Assembly (NCBI RefSeq): GCF_000004195.4
Contig: NC_030685.2
Location: forward strand, 53,830,016-53,894,015
Direction: 5' to 3'
Source of the DNA: Xenopus tropicalis
Taxonomy: Eukaryota; Chordata; Amphibia; Anura; Pipidae
Length of the DNA: 64,000 bases
This document shows positions 55,501-64,000 of this stretch, piece after piece; within the stretch, counting starts at the first letter, position 1; every line of letters begins with the position of its first letter. The notes below the pieces were generated by a model. The model was not told where the DNA came from, searched no databases, and was given only the letters and a program-made list of their open reading frames with translations. A program made the position numbers and the translations under genes.

Positions 55501-58500
55501 CCTGGTTAGGACAGTTTAGAAGAAAAGTTAAGTATGGATTAATTTAAAGCTTAAATCATGAATATAACTCTCATTGTCCAGAGATTGGTGTACTCTTGTG
55601 AACATTAATAGTGAAGAGTTTGTGCTGTGCCATTACTGCTCCTCTGACAGAAATAAATAATGTTTGAGTTGGCTGTATACACTGAGAATATAAATATAGT
55701 GTTCTACAGTAACAATAAACCAGTAGACCCATCTTGTCTATGTGATTTACATGGTTTTGTTTTTCCATAGTTTCCATTTGATTTCCATTAGTTTTGTTTT
55801 CAATGTTTTTAACCTAAATTCTTTCGTATTTATTGACCCTTTCCCAATATAAGTATATAGGGGTTATTTACAATGCTCCATGCAGTTGTGCAAAGTGCAT
55901 AGAAAAAAACTGCAATCAGACATTTTTTTGAAACTTGCTCAGATCCCAGCAGCCACCCACGTGACCAACTGCATGGGCATCCCCGGGGAGGGGGTAAAGT
56001 CATCAAACAGAAACAACCTGTTTATCTAGACTAAGCCTGTATGCAATAACTAGGCACCAAGTTTTTAGGAATAACCTATAGTTAGATAGTAAGGGTAGGA
56101 AGAAGAGATGGTTGGGTTAAGGACCTATAATAATATTTTAACAATTCTCATTTTATTGCTATGTGTTTGTTTAAGTACATTTACCAGTGTGATCTTAATG
56201 AAACTCTTCTTAACTACTGGTCCAAATGCTGTACCTGCATCTTTCATTGTTCCTTCTCTGTTACTGTATTTACAATCCCGAGACCTTGCCTCTCTGAAGT
56301 CATAATTATTAATGACCACACACCAGCCATGAGGTTGTTTCTCCAAGCGGTAGGTTTCTAAATTCTGCAACATTAAAAAGAAGTTTTAAAAAAAAACATC
56401 ACTTATGTATACTATCATCAAGCCCAGTTCTGGTCATTCAGCCTGTGATTTACTTCAGTGGAACTTAGAAAATGCTCTGTTTTATGGCTTAAATCTGCCT
56501 GCCACCATTAGTGTCGGGGGGATTTCCATTTATAAGAAAGACAGGGTTAATGTACAACTAAGCAAGACTCTTGGGCCTCATGAGCCATAAAACAAAGGGG
56601 TCGTTTGAATGACAGAGGTCTTACATTGGGTCTGGTACCCAATGGCGTACCAGTGGAATTACATGCGAAACAATCAGGATTTGTAGAAAATACTCTTATC
56701 TCCTGACCGTGTTGGTGGTTCACACCATTTTTTAGTTCTGTTACTTTCAAGGTCACTCAAACTGGCATGTTGGCTACTTTTAAGTCTGGATTTTAACTGA
56801 TTCATGTAGCCTGGCGAATATGCTGAAATGTAAGTCAGTGTGTCTACTGAACTAGACCTGCACAGGACTCTAGATAGAAGGTCCAACTTGCACCCTGCAC
56901 CATGCAGCAGTTTAAACATCCACTACAAGGTTCAGAGCGCAGTATTGTCACGCATACAACTGTAAATATTAATTAAACTCACTATATGAGTGTGTTGTTG
57001 AGGTCTTCCAGAGTCACTTTCAGTTTCTGCCTGGGGTAACCTTGGTTGACCAGTGGAAGCTTCTTGTACAGTCATGTTAGACTGCTCCTCTGTAGTCAAC
57101 AATACATAAGAATCTTAATGTTATTATATACATTATTTATTCTGTTTTGTAATTTTATTTATAGTCACTATATACAGTACTTAAAGATTCCTGGAGAATT
57201 ACAGTATGTTTAGTACATAAATATTGTATGCACATTTTTTATTAGTCCTTTGACCAGGCTATGAGCAAATTTGAAGCAGTTATGACTGCCATGTTTGGGT
57301 CTTCTCTGGTAGAACTGCACTCGCCCAGCAATCCACACCCAGACAAGAGTGCACTAGACCAGACACCTAGCTTCTTGCAGCAGGTTTTTAACACTACAAC
57401 AGAGCTGCAATCAGAAAGGCTGCTACCAGGGTGGTAACAATAGTTGTAGAAGACCCAGTGGCTGTTGGGGAGAGGCTTTGAAGCAATGGCAGGGGAGGCT
57501 TATTCTTAAAGGATAAGAAAACCTTTCAAATAAAATGCAATTTACCTTCATTATTTTTTTTCAAGATTTGATGATATTAAGAGGAATGTGTACTTTTAAT
57601 ATGAATTAATTTTGTTACTACAGTGGCATCTGCTGGTCTGTTTCTGAATGTGCTGCAGTTATGGAAATTGTCAGGTGAAAGAAAGAGGACTGATCGTCTG
57701 TTCCTCTAGCTAGGAAAACATTACAAACCTCAGATAACATTTTTTTACATCTTTCCTAACCAGAAGAACTTCCGCCTGTCCCTCTTTCTTTCACCTGACA
57801 ATTTCCTTCACTTCTTCATTGTCAGAAACTGACCTGTAGGTGGCACTGTTGTAACAAAATTCATAACACTAAGGGGCACATTTACCAAATCAGTCTGGAT
57901 TTTAACTGATTCATATAGCCTGGCGAATATGCCGAAATGTAAGTCAGTGTGACTGCAGCACATTCAGAAACAGACCAGCAGATGGCACTGTAGTAACAAA
58001 ATTAATTCAAATTAAAAGTACACATTCCTCTTAATATCATCAAATCTTGAAAAAAAATAATGAAGGTAAATTGCATCACTTTACTATTCGAACGCACCGA
58101 GCATATTTTCACCGATTTGTTCGGGCGTCCATACAATTTTCGTACGCCGCACGAACGCTTGCACAAAAAAATCGGAAAGCCTTTACTGCTGTTTACAATT
58201 GTACGGTACGAAAATTTCGTGACTTTCGGATCGCCAATACAATATTATAGTGACTAATACGATTTTTTCATAAGCATTTTCGTGATATTTGCGATCTTCA
58301 GAAATTTTCGTTTCCAATCCAAATTCGAACTTGTGATTTGATAAATCTGCCCCTTAGTCACACTATTGATGTAAACCAGTATGCTGATTCTTACTACAGA
58401 TATCTATACTGTATATTTGATCTAACATCCAACAATTATATTTGATTAGAGTGCAGATGCACAATTGACTTTCATATATATACTGTATATACATATAATA

Positions 58501-59052
58501 TGTGGTCCCTGGGTCATAAAATTCTGGAGCCAGAGTTATATAGAATGTTGGAACCATTGTGCCAAGAAATGCTTGGGCCACTTTAACATAAAATGACTGG
58601 ACTGATTGCTGAGGCCAGTGTATCATGGAATATTGTGGCCACTAGAAAACTGGGATCATTGTGTCATGAAATGCTATGACCTCTGTGCCAAGGCAAGTGA
58701 CAGATCTGTTTTCTATGCTGGGAGAAAACTTAAGAGTTAAGGGACTGAATTTTTCAAGTGTTTTATTTACATACTCAGATTGTAAGCTCTACGGGGCAGG
58801 GACCTCCTTCCTACTGTGTCTCATACCACATGGCACTTATATATATATATATATACATATATGTATTTATTGTATTTATTTATTATATCACTTGTCCTCC
58901 CTGTGTGTAATTTTGTATTCTGTAAGACTGTACAGCGCTGCGTACCCTTGTGGCACTTTATAAATAAAGTTATACATACATACATACATACATACCTTGT
59001 ATTGAAATCTTCTCAATTAAATCTGGTAGGCTTTCTAAGCCTTGATTATCAG
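52438..59052 (-). CDS. casp10: Caspase-8/-10 type initiator caspase (3' part of the gene)
   Basis: Exons on the minus strand: 59052-58996, 57089-56983, 56364-56235, 55369-54880, 52597-52438; 313 residues in frame, all phases fitting. Caspases cut after Asp; caspase-8/-10 start death-receptor apoptosis. The p20/p10 core is complete: INNYDF, REGT (S1 Arg), catalytic His in SHG (codon 55223-55221), catalytic Cys in QACQG (codon 55094-55092), EADFL, SLR (second S1 Arg), and the C-terminal segment QMPSFKSELRKKLV. CPSLINKPKIFFIQACQGKE resembles caspase-10 most, but caspase-8 cannot be excluded. Linker Asp residues (ETESDSG, NTDTES, EQDAMG) are possible processing sites. Two S2-S4 aromatics are replaced (Tyr by Leu, Trp by Ile). 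The death-effector domains are not seen; they should lie upstream, right of 59052. Confidence 0.88.
53290..54080 (-). mobile_element. 3' fragment of a non-LTR retrotransposon (L2/CR1-like), interrupted by a MITE
   Basis: On the minus strand 54044-53823 reads an RT C-terminus: RLWNALPSDVVMADSV and NAFKRGLDEFLN. The 3' UTR continues through a CA/TA-rich stretch to TCAACCTAGCTTAACTATAC and ATGTAACTGTG at about 53300. A CAGGTATGGG-family MITE (53467-53783) splits it, and a TTAA-flanked MITE (54081-54384) adjoins its upstream end. Confidence 0.75.
53467..53783. mobile_element. MITE, CAGGTATGGG family, copy 7, nested
   Basis: TACATGTATGGGACCTGTCA to GGGATCCCATACCTGTA. It splits the minus-strand retroelement fragment 53290-54080, so it inserted later. 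Confidence 0.8.
54081..54384. mobile_element. TTAA MITE, GGAGAAGGAAAGG family, full length
   Basis: TTAAAGGAGAAGGAAAGGTA to TACCTTTCCTTCTCCTTTAA, clean inverted ends and TTAA on both sides. Inserted at the upstream end of the retroelement fragment 53290-54080. Confidence 0.85.
54880..55369 (-). CDS. casp10: Caspase exon: catalytic His and Cys
   Basis: 162 codons. Key segments: DITKIFNERGY, ENDSFVCFILSHGG, CPSLINKPKIFFIQACQGKE, PLEADFLTAFATVEEYTSLR, EKGSIYIQQLCKAL. The usual YGTDG after SHG reads CGCDG. SLR and GSIYIQ replace the family's S(Y/F)R and G(S/T)WYIQ. Acceptor CCTTTCAG, donor GTAAGT at 54879-54874. Confidence 0.93.
56235..56364 (-). CDS. casp10: Caspase exon: start of large subunit
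   Basis: Encodes NLETYRLEKQPHGWCVVINN, YDFREARSRDCKYSNREGTM, KDA. This is the first strand and the S1 Arg (REGT) of the caspase fold; human caspase-8 has NNHNFAKAR and DRNGTHLDAG. Acceptor TTGCAG, donor GTACAG. Confidence 0.9.
56983..57089 (-). CDS. casp10: Caspase exon: prodomain-protease linker
   Basis: 35 codons after two bases: EQSNMTVQEASTGQPRLPQ, AETESDSGRPQQHTHI. Low-complexity, Gln/Ser/Thr rich, as in the linker of caspase-8. ETESD is a plausible processing site. Acceptor CTACAG, donor GTGAGT. Confidence 0.75.
57506..57865. repeat. Palindromic element flanking the patched MITE
   Basis: Begins TTAAAGGATAAGAAAACC. Inner arms TTGTCAGGTGAAAGAAAGAG (57669) and CTCTTTCTTTCACCTGACAA (57781) are inverted, and ACTACAGTGGCATCTGCTGG pairs with TAGGTGGCACTGTTGTAA. 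The right end is lost where the next MITE begins. Confidence 0.65.
57871..58355. mobile_element. MITE with GGGGCACATTTACCAA ends, left arm replaced
   Basis: Left end AAGGGGCACATTTACCAAAT, right end GATTTGATAAATCTGCCCCT. The right arm is normal (CGAACGCACCGAGCATATTT, CAAATTCGAACTTGTG). Between 57892 and 58076 the left arm is replaced by a 60-bp copy of 56783-56842 and an inverted 125-bp copy of 57535-57659. Confidence 0.7.
58741..58994 (+). mobile_element. 3' end of a CR1/L3-like retroelement with ATAC tail
   Basis: Typical 3' end: GATTGTAAGCTCTACGGGGC at 58780, then GTACAGCGCTGCGTACCCTT near 58930, TATAAATAAAG and a tail of ATAC repeats (about 58970-58995). Severely 5'-truncated. The tail touches the caspase exon at 58996, so the exon's donor lies in the tail. 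Confidence 0.6.
58996..59052 (-). CDS. casp10: Caspase exon: end of prodomain
   Basis: Encodes DNQGLESLPDLIEKISIQ with a split codon at each end. It resembles the last helices of the second death-effector domain only loosely. Acceptor TTTTTTCAG; donor GTATGT at 58995-58990, lying in an ATAC repeat. Phase fits the exon at 57089. Confidence 0.7.
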
Positions 59053-60146
59053 CTGAAAAAAGAAGATACCCATATTTATTGACTGAGCAGGCAGGGGGTT
59101 CTAGGGGTTGTTGGGAAATAGGGCGCGGGGCGAGGATGGCATTGGCCAGTCTTGGGTGCAAATACTTTTGACTTGGCTTCACTCTGTAGGGCAGGTCTTA
59201 ATTCCAGCGCACATGATTTACACTGTGCACATGATTCATCAAATTAGGTTGAACAGTCATATTGGCCAATGTGCATGTAGCAAGGAGATAATTTCGTATA
59301 GTTGAACTTGGCGCCACTCAGTTCTTCCTGACCTCCCTTCTGAATCAGAGGCTGCTGAGCCTATTAATGCAGGGGAACCTTGGGGCTACTGCCACCTCAG
59401 GGCCAGGCAGAAACTAAAGGGTTTCCTCAGTGCCTGTGTCAACTTCCAGGCAACTCTGAAAATATTTGGTGCAATAGAGCACAGAGCAAATACTGGAGAC
59501 AGACAGACTGCAGAGGACAGCAGAGACAGACAGTATGCAGGCAGAACATCTCTATCCCCATGCCTTTTACAGCGCAGACTATATGGTTGTTTGGGAAATC
59601 TATTAGCTTGTGCTCTTCCATTTATATGTGCAAATTCTTTTACACAAACTCCCCCTGGCAGCTCTGTATAATTTACAGACTCCCTGGATTCGCCTTCTTA
59701 TCTGTAGCAATAAATTTGGCCTTAGTCATTTCCCTGGCCCCATCACAGACTCTAAAACTAACTCTTTCATATGTTTCTCAGTGCTGGGAACAAATGAAGT
59801 AAAAACTGAAGAGGTAGATAAGAGATAACACTTTGTGCTCCAGAAAGGGCAAAGGGCCCACTAAATTCAGGGTCCACCAGGAAAAGTTCTGGTACCCAGA
59901 AGGCCAGTCCTACACTGAATAATTTAGAAGGGAACTTCTATGCTGTTTTGGATTTTTTTGCTTTTCATTTATCATTTTTAATACTTTTTGAAATTGATTC
60001 TCATTGCATAACAGGCCTTTCAGAAATACTTGACTTTCATGCACAATTTGGTACTTAAAAATACTATGTAGACATCAAGTTATTTCAGAATAACTGATAT
60101 TGAAAACTTTGAAACTGATATTATTTTTATTAAGAAAGTTTAAAGT
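59053..60146. other. Intron upstream of the visible caspase exons
   Basis: No death-effector-domain exon recognised on the minus strand. Sequence at 59100-59830 is of moderate complexity, possibly old repeat. Confidence 0.5.
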
Positions 60147-60858
60147 GGGGGGCGTGGCCAACCGGGCAACTGCAAAGACGCACTGAGACGGCGATCCCGG
60201 GGTACACTCTCCAAATCCACCATAAACGGTGCATCGCAGCCCCTGAAGCTTGCCAAACACTAACCTTGGCACCCGGGGGGCTGACAGCCGCTCCCGACAG
60301 CAGGCCAGGTGCCGCAGCACAGGCACGAGGAGTGGGGCCTAACAAACACGGGCGCGACCTGCGCAGCGCACCCGCCATCTTGGACGCGTCTCCCCTGCAT
60401 GGCAAAGGAGCGCGGGCCCGAAACACTCGCACCTGGAAGCGCGACAAGCAAGGCACGGGGAAACTCCTCAGCAGGACGGTGAGTCCAGAACCCCGGGGGC
60501 GCCCACTACAACCTACCCGGACTTCTCCCGGTAGCTAGTGCCAGGAACACGGCCTAATAAGGGCTATATACACAGCAAAGCTTGCAGTGTTGAGCCACTA
60601 GAGAGACTGCATTTGGCCCAACGCCACATAACCACACCAGTGCACTTATTGAGAAAGTAAAACAAGGGTGGTGATAATCCCAGAAAGGGTCAGGACATAC
60701 TAGCACCATGTAATTGTCAATGATCCTGGGGAGGTGCTGCATCAGCCATTATTATTTTATATGACTGTACTGAACACATGAATCGGGTGTAGTGGTCTAC
60801 AATCAAAGCTACACTAGACAGCAGCAGTGCCTACTATACTGCTCGGGGGAAAAAAAAA
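60147..60858 (+). promoter_or_regulatory. 5' leader of the LINE
   Basis: GC- and CpG-rich stretch ahead of ORF1, where an internal promoter is expected in this class of element. It ends in a run of A (about 60850-60858) just before the ORF1 ATG. Boundaries are approximate. Confidence 0.5.
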
Positions 60859-61788
60859 ATGGGCAAAAGCACACACAAAGTGAAATCGGATGCGGCAGCG
60901 CGGCTAGAGCAATATGCCCGCAACAGTAACCAAGAAGCTGCAAGCTCCTCTCCGCACTCCCCAAATGCCTCCCCTCCACAGACGACAGCCACGGAGCTGG
61001 CAGCAGAGGGCCAAACTATACCAACCCCAGCAGACCTCATGACAGCCATCCTGAACTGCCAAACCACCCTAACCTCTATGTTCACCTCCAAAGTCGAGGA
61101 GTTAAAGGTGGACCTCTCAGTTATTAAGCAGGACATGCAAAACATTAGGGAGAGGACAGGGGAGCTCGAGGAAAGAGTGGGAACAGTGGAGGAGCACACA
61201 GCCCATCTGCCCCAAAACATAAACCAAATTAATATACAACTCCAAGCGGTGACTGACCGTTTAGATGACCTGGAGAACCGACAGCGCAGATCCAACGTCA
61301 GAATACTGGGCCTCCCAGAGCGTAGTGAAGGCACCCAACCAGAAATCTTTGCAGAAAAACTACTTAAAGAGCTCCTGGGCCAAGAAATATTTTCTCCACA
61401 ATATGTAGTGGAACGAGCGCACCGAGTCCCAATGAGACCACTACCCCCTGGAGCCCCACCACGAACATTTCTAATCAAACTGCTCAACTTCAGGGATAGA
61501 GACACAGCACTGAGAGAGGCCAGAAAGAGAGGAGACCTCCAATACTCTGGGGCCAAGATTTCACTCTACCCAGATTACTCCACAACGGTGCAAAAAAAGC
61601 GTAGCTCATACGTTGGAATCAAACGCCGGCTAAGGGATCTGGGCCTAGAATACGCCATGTTATACCCAGCCAAGCTTAAAATTATGGAGGGCGGCAAAGC
61701 TATGTTCTTTGAGAGACCGGAGCAGGCACTCGAATGGTTGGAACAGAGGCCTGGCAATGCCCGAAGCCCACCAAGGGCACAACATTGA
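60859..61788 (+). CDS. LINE ORF1 protein (RNA-binding, coiled coil)
   Basis: 309 residues, intact. Residues 1-60 are basic then Ser/Ala/Pro rich; about 85-150 form a coiled coil (VEELKVDLSVIKQDMQNIRE and on to DRLDDLENRQ). RRSNVRILGLPE opens the RRM domain, and the C-terminal domain holds FLIKLLNFRDRDTALREAR, ISLYPDYSTTVQKKR and YPAKLKIMEGGKAMFF. This is the order of L1-type ORF1p, the nucleic-acid chaperone that trimerises and coats LINE RNA. The family hallmark ENRQRRSNVRI fits L1 and Tx1 clades of frogs and fish. The next ORF is 604 bp downstream. Confidence 0.9.
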   Translation: MGKSTHKVKSDAAARLEQYARNSNQEAASSSPHSPNASPPQTTATELAAEGQTIPTPADLMTAILNCQTTLTSMFTSKVEELKVDLSVIKQDMQNIRERTGELEERVGTVEEHTAHLPQNINQINIQLQAVTDRLDDLENRQRRSNVRILGLPERSEGTQPEIFAEKLLKELLGQEIFSPQYVVERAHRVPMRPLPPGAPPRTFLIKLLNFRDRDTALREARKRGDLQYSGAKISLYPDYSTTVQKKRSSYVGIKRRLRDLGLEYAMLYPAKLKIMEGGKAMFFERPEQALEWLEQRPGNARSPPRAQH

Positions 61789-62392
61789 AAGAAAAAGAGC
61801 AGACCACGAACCCGATCCAGTGAATTCTCTGTGCCATACACTTCATGGTGCGCTTGCACTTAATTGCCGGACAGGGTGGCGACTCTACACAGATGGCAAA
61901 CCCACAGGGCACCCTGGCTGATACACACCACTCGGCACGAACCGGCACGGAATAATACACAGCTATTGGTACAGCACTCCAGTTTAAGTGCAGCAGAACT
62001 ACCCCATCTATATGCTGGATCAATCTAGCAGTTGCTACTTGGTCTAATTTCTTATTTTTCTGTATTTTTCTCGTCTACCTCCGACATTCCCCGGTTGGGA
62101 ATGTGGAGAATTTCCACAGACAGTTAAGGAACCACGCTCCTTGATTGACAAGTTATGCTTGGGATAAAGTATCTTCAAGGTTGGGGAAGGATACCGGGTG
62201 GGGGGATTGTTGGGGTTGTTACTTATGCTTTTCTTTTCTCTCTGTTTCCTTCTTTCCCTTTAGAGCTGGGCGGAATTAGAGCAAATTGTATGCTATGGCT
62301 GGGAAGCTGGGAGGGCACCTCTGAGCCTGAAGCACACCTACCAACCCAAAATGTGCAGCGGCTCCCGGGTGGCCTCTCAACAAGACTAATGC

Positions 62393-63985
62393 ATGATATG
62401 GTATTTTGGATATGCAATGTCACAAATAGGTTTTACGGTAGTATCCTGGAACACTAGAGGGTTGAACGATAAAGTCAAAAGGTCCATAGTATTGAACATA
62501 CTTAGAAAATCGGGTGCCGATATAATAATGCTGCAGGAAACACACTTGATAGGCCAGCGAATTAGAGCACTAAAGAGACACTGGGTACCAATAATGTACC
62601 ACGCAGAATACTCATCATACTCAAGAGGCGTGGCAGTATTGATACGCAGATCTCTGGGCTTTTGCTTGGAACAATTAATCACAGACCCAGGGGGTAGATA
62701 CCTGTTGGTTAAGGGGCAAGTAGAGGGGAGGCCATATCTATTTGTAAACGTATACCTACCCCCCCCAGCAGACATACTTATCCTACATGAGATTACTCAG
62801 AAGGTAGCTCAATTTGGACACATACCCACACTCTGGGCAGGAGACTTTAACATGGTAATGGACCCACACACTGATCGCCTACGACCCCACGTAGGAGACA
62901 CCCTGGCACTAGCTCAATGGGCCTCTGCCCTGAGCCTGACAGACACCTGGCGCTGGCGTAACCCAGATGCCAGGCAGTACTCCTGCTATACTAGAGCCTC
63001 AGCTGCCCTCTCACGGATAGATTTGGTACTGGTAACCCCAGACTTATTGCAGGGCCTGACATCCTGTAAATTTCTCCCCCGAGTCTGCTCAGACCACACA
63101 CCACTGCTGGCGGCCTTTCAATGGGATAGAGATACTCGATCTTTGAGATGGAGATTATCCCCCAAGTGGATACAGCACAAGTATATAGCAGAAAAACACC
63201 CCCCACTACTAGCTCAGTACTGGGACGCAAACGATGGTTCAGCCCAACCTAATATTGTCTGGGATGCGGGAAAGGCATACTCTAGAGGCATGTATATATC
63301 GTTAATTAAACAGGCCAGACAGAAATGTGAGGAGTCCCTGACGAATGCACAGGATAAGTTGACACAGGCAGAGGCCGCAATAGCAGAGGATGACACTGAT
63401 CAAAATGCACATAGACTTAGTGAATGCCAGAGAGATGTAAACTTACTTTATACGGAAAAATACAAGCAAACAGAATTGTACAGGGCAGCCCACTGGTACG
63501 ATAAGGGAGATAAAAACAGCAAGTTACTAGCCATGTTAGCCAGAGGCGAAACCCCATACTGGACCATTAGGGAACTATTACTGGAAGATGGGGCCAAGAC
63601 CACCCTTAGGACGGAAATGGTAGACCGATTTGCCCGCTACTACCAAACGTTATACGACTTCCAACCAGACCAAACAAACACTGGACTAGCCGCCCTTTTA
63701 AACACTATAGACATCCCAACCCTTGCAGAACCAAGTGCCACTGAATTAGACAGGGACATTTCACCGGAAGAGGTCACGGAGGCTATAAATAGCCTACCCG
63801 GAGGGAAAGCCCCTGGGCCAGATGGACTTCCCCCTGAATGGTACAAGCAGCACCTAGAATTTATTGCACCAAAACTATGCTCTTTATATAATGGGGTTAC
63901 ACCGAACTCCCTGCTCCCAGACTCCTGCTATGAGGCACACATCACATTGATCCCAAAGGAAGGTAAACCCCCTTATAAATGTTAA
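62393..63985 (+). CDS. LINE ORF2: AP endonuclease and start of reverse transcriptase, ending at a stop
   Basis: 530 codons from 62393, or from the in-frame ATG at 62417 (MSQIGFTVVSWNTRGLN), which fits the usual start better. Endonuclease motifs in order: WNTRGL, QETH, AGDFN, SRIDLVLV, SDHTPL. A basic/coiled linker follows, then SLPGGKAPGPDGLPPEWYK, the opening of the reverse transcriptase, and HITLIPKEGK. The frame then meets TAA at 63983-63985, while SYRPI, typical RT sequence, continues in the same frame to the window edge. So this copy carries a nonsense change in RT (or the base is an error) and is probably not autonomous. Confidence 0.88.
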   Translation: MIWYFGYAMSQIGFTVVSWNTRGLNDKVKRSIVLNILRKSGADIIMLQETHLIGQRIRALKRHWVPIMYHAEYSSYSRGVAVLIRRSLGFCLEQLITDPGGRYLLVKGQVEGRPYLFVNVYLPPPADILILHEITQKVAQFGHIPTLWAGDFNMVMDPHTDRLRPHVGDTLALAQWASALSLTDTWRWRNPDARQYSCYTRASAALSRIDLVLVTPDLLQGLTSCKFLPRVCSDHTPLLAAFQWDRDTRSLRWRLSPKWIQHKYIAEKHPPLLAQYWDANDGSAQPNIVWDAGKAYSRGMYISLIKQARQKCEESLTNAQDKLTQAEAAIAEDDTDQNAHRLSECQRDVNLLYTEKYKQTELYRAAHWYDKGDKNSKLLAMLARGETPYWTIRELLLEDGAKTTLRTEMVDRFARYYQTLYDFQPDQTNTGLAALLNTIDIPTLAEPSATELDRDISPEEVTEAINSLPGGKAPGPDGLPPEWYKQHLEFIAPKLCSLYNGVTPNSLLPDSCYEAHITLIPKEGKPPYKC

Positions 63986-64000
63986 TCATATAGACCAATA

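Larger units (their letters stand above)
60147..64000 (+). mobile_element. L1/Tx1-like LINE, cut by the right window edge
   Basis: A plus-strand non-LTR retrotransposon. It starts near GGGGGGCGTGGCCAA (about 60147), with a GC-rich 5' leader of about 700 bp, ORF1 (60859-61788), a 600-bp gap and ORF2 from 62393 or 62417. Its base composition is clearly richer in GC than the surrounding intron. It sits upstream of, and antisense to, the caspase exons. The 3' end and target-site duplication are outside the window. Confidence 0.85.

Noticed and set aside
60834..61556. 240-codon minus-strand ORF opposite LINE ORF1
   Set aside because: Antisense shadow of ORF1; Ser/Arg-rich composition reflects the reverse complement.
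1..64000. CRISPR arrays, phage, operons, tRNA or rRNA genes
   Set aside because: No spaced identical repeats with unique spacers, no prokaryotic gene structure, and no cloverleaf or rRNA sequence noticed; tandem arrays here have no spacers.

Overview
This is vertebrate nuclear DNA: intron-rich genes with GT-AG exons, AT-rich introns and dense small inverted-repeat transposons. The repeats (TTAA-flanked foldback elements, a family ending in TACAGGTATGGGATCC, hAT-like elements, L1/CR1-type retroelements) and the moderately diverged proteins suggest a pipid frog, most likely Xenopus. I see no bacterial, viral, rRNA, tRNA or CRISPR features.

Layout. (1) 1-22.8 kb, minus strand: the 5' half of TRAK2, the trafficking kinesin-binding protein. 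Seven coding exons are visible, running off the left edge after 281 codons, with a noncoding first exon ending at 22708. Two extra exons (8293-8230 and 7614-7552) splice in frame into the shared coiled-coil exon and predict a second N-terminus. (2) About 22.7-23.3 kb: a shared, divergent promoter. (3) 28.7-40.0 kb, plus strand: complete STRADB, 11 coding exons and 419 residues. (4) 40.0-52.4 kb: intergenic, mostly repeats, including a hAT-like element (45146-46562) filled with a 26-unit minisatellite. (5) 52.4-59.1 kb, minus strand: the 3' part of a caspase-8/-10-type initiator caspase, five coding exons with the whole protease domain; the death-effector prodomain lies right of 59052 or outside the window. 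(6) 60.15-64.0 kb, plus strand: an L1/Tx1-like LINE with an intact ORF1 and an ORF2 that hits a stop near the right edge. It lies upstream of, and antisense to, the visible caspase exons.

How the genes relate. TRAK2 links mitochondria to kinesin-1 and dynein. STRADB is the pseudokinase partner of LKB1/STK11 and MO25. The caspase is an apical death protease. They are not a pathway; they are a conserved neighbourhood (human 2q33 has CASP10, CASP8, TRAK2 and STRADB close together), with TRAK2 and STRADB head to head and the caspase, in this frog, tail to tail with STRADB.

Most notable: a predicted alternative TRAK2 N-terminus; a caspase whose S1 pocket and catalytic residues are kept while two aromatic S2-S4 residues are aliphatic; a caspase splice donor lying in the ATAC tail of a retroelement; a palindromic MITE patched with two locally copied segments; and a hAT-like element whose interior became a minisatellite open on both strands. 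Coordinates of exons come from reading splice sites and frame by eye; human comparisons are from memory.
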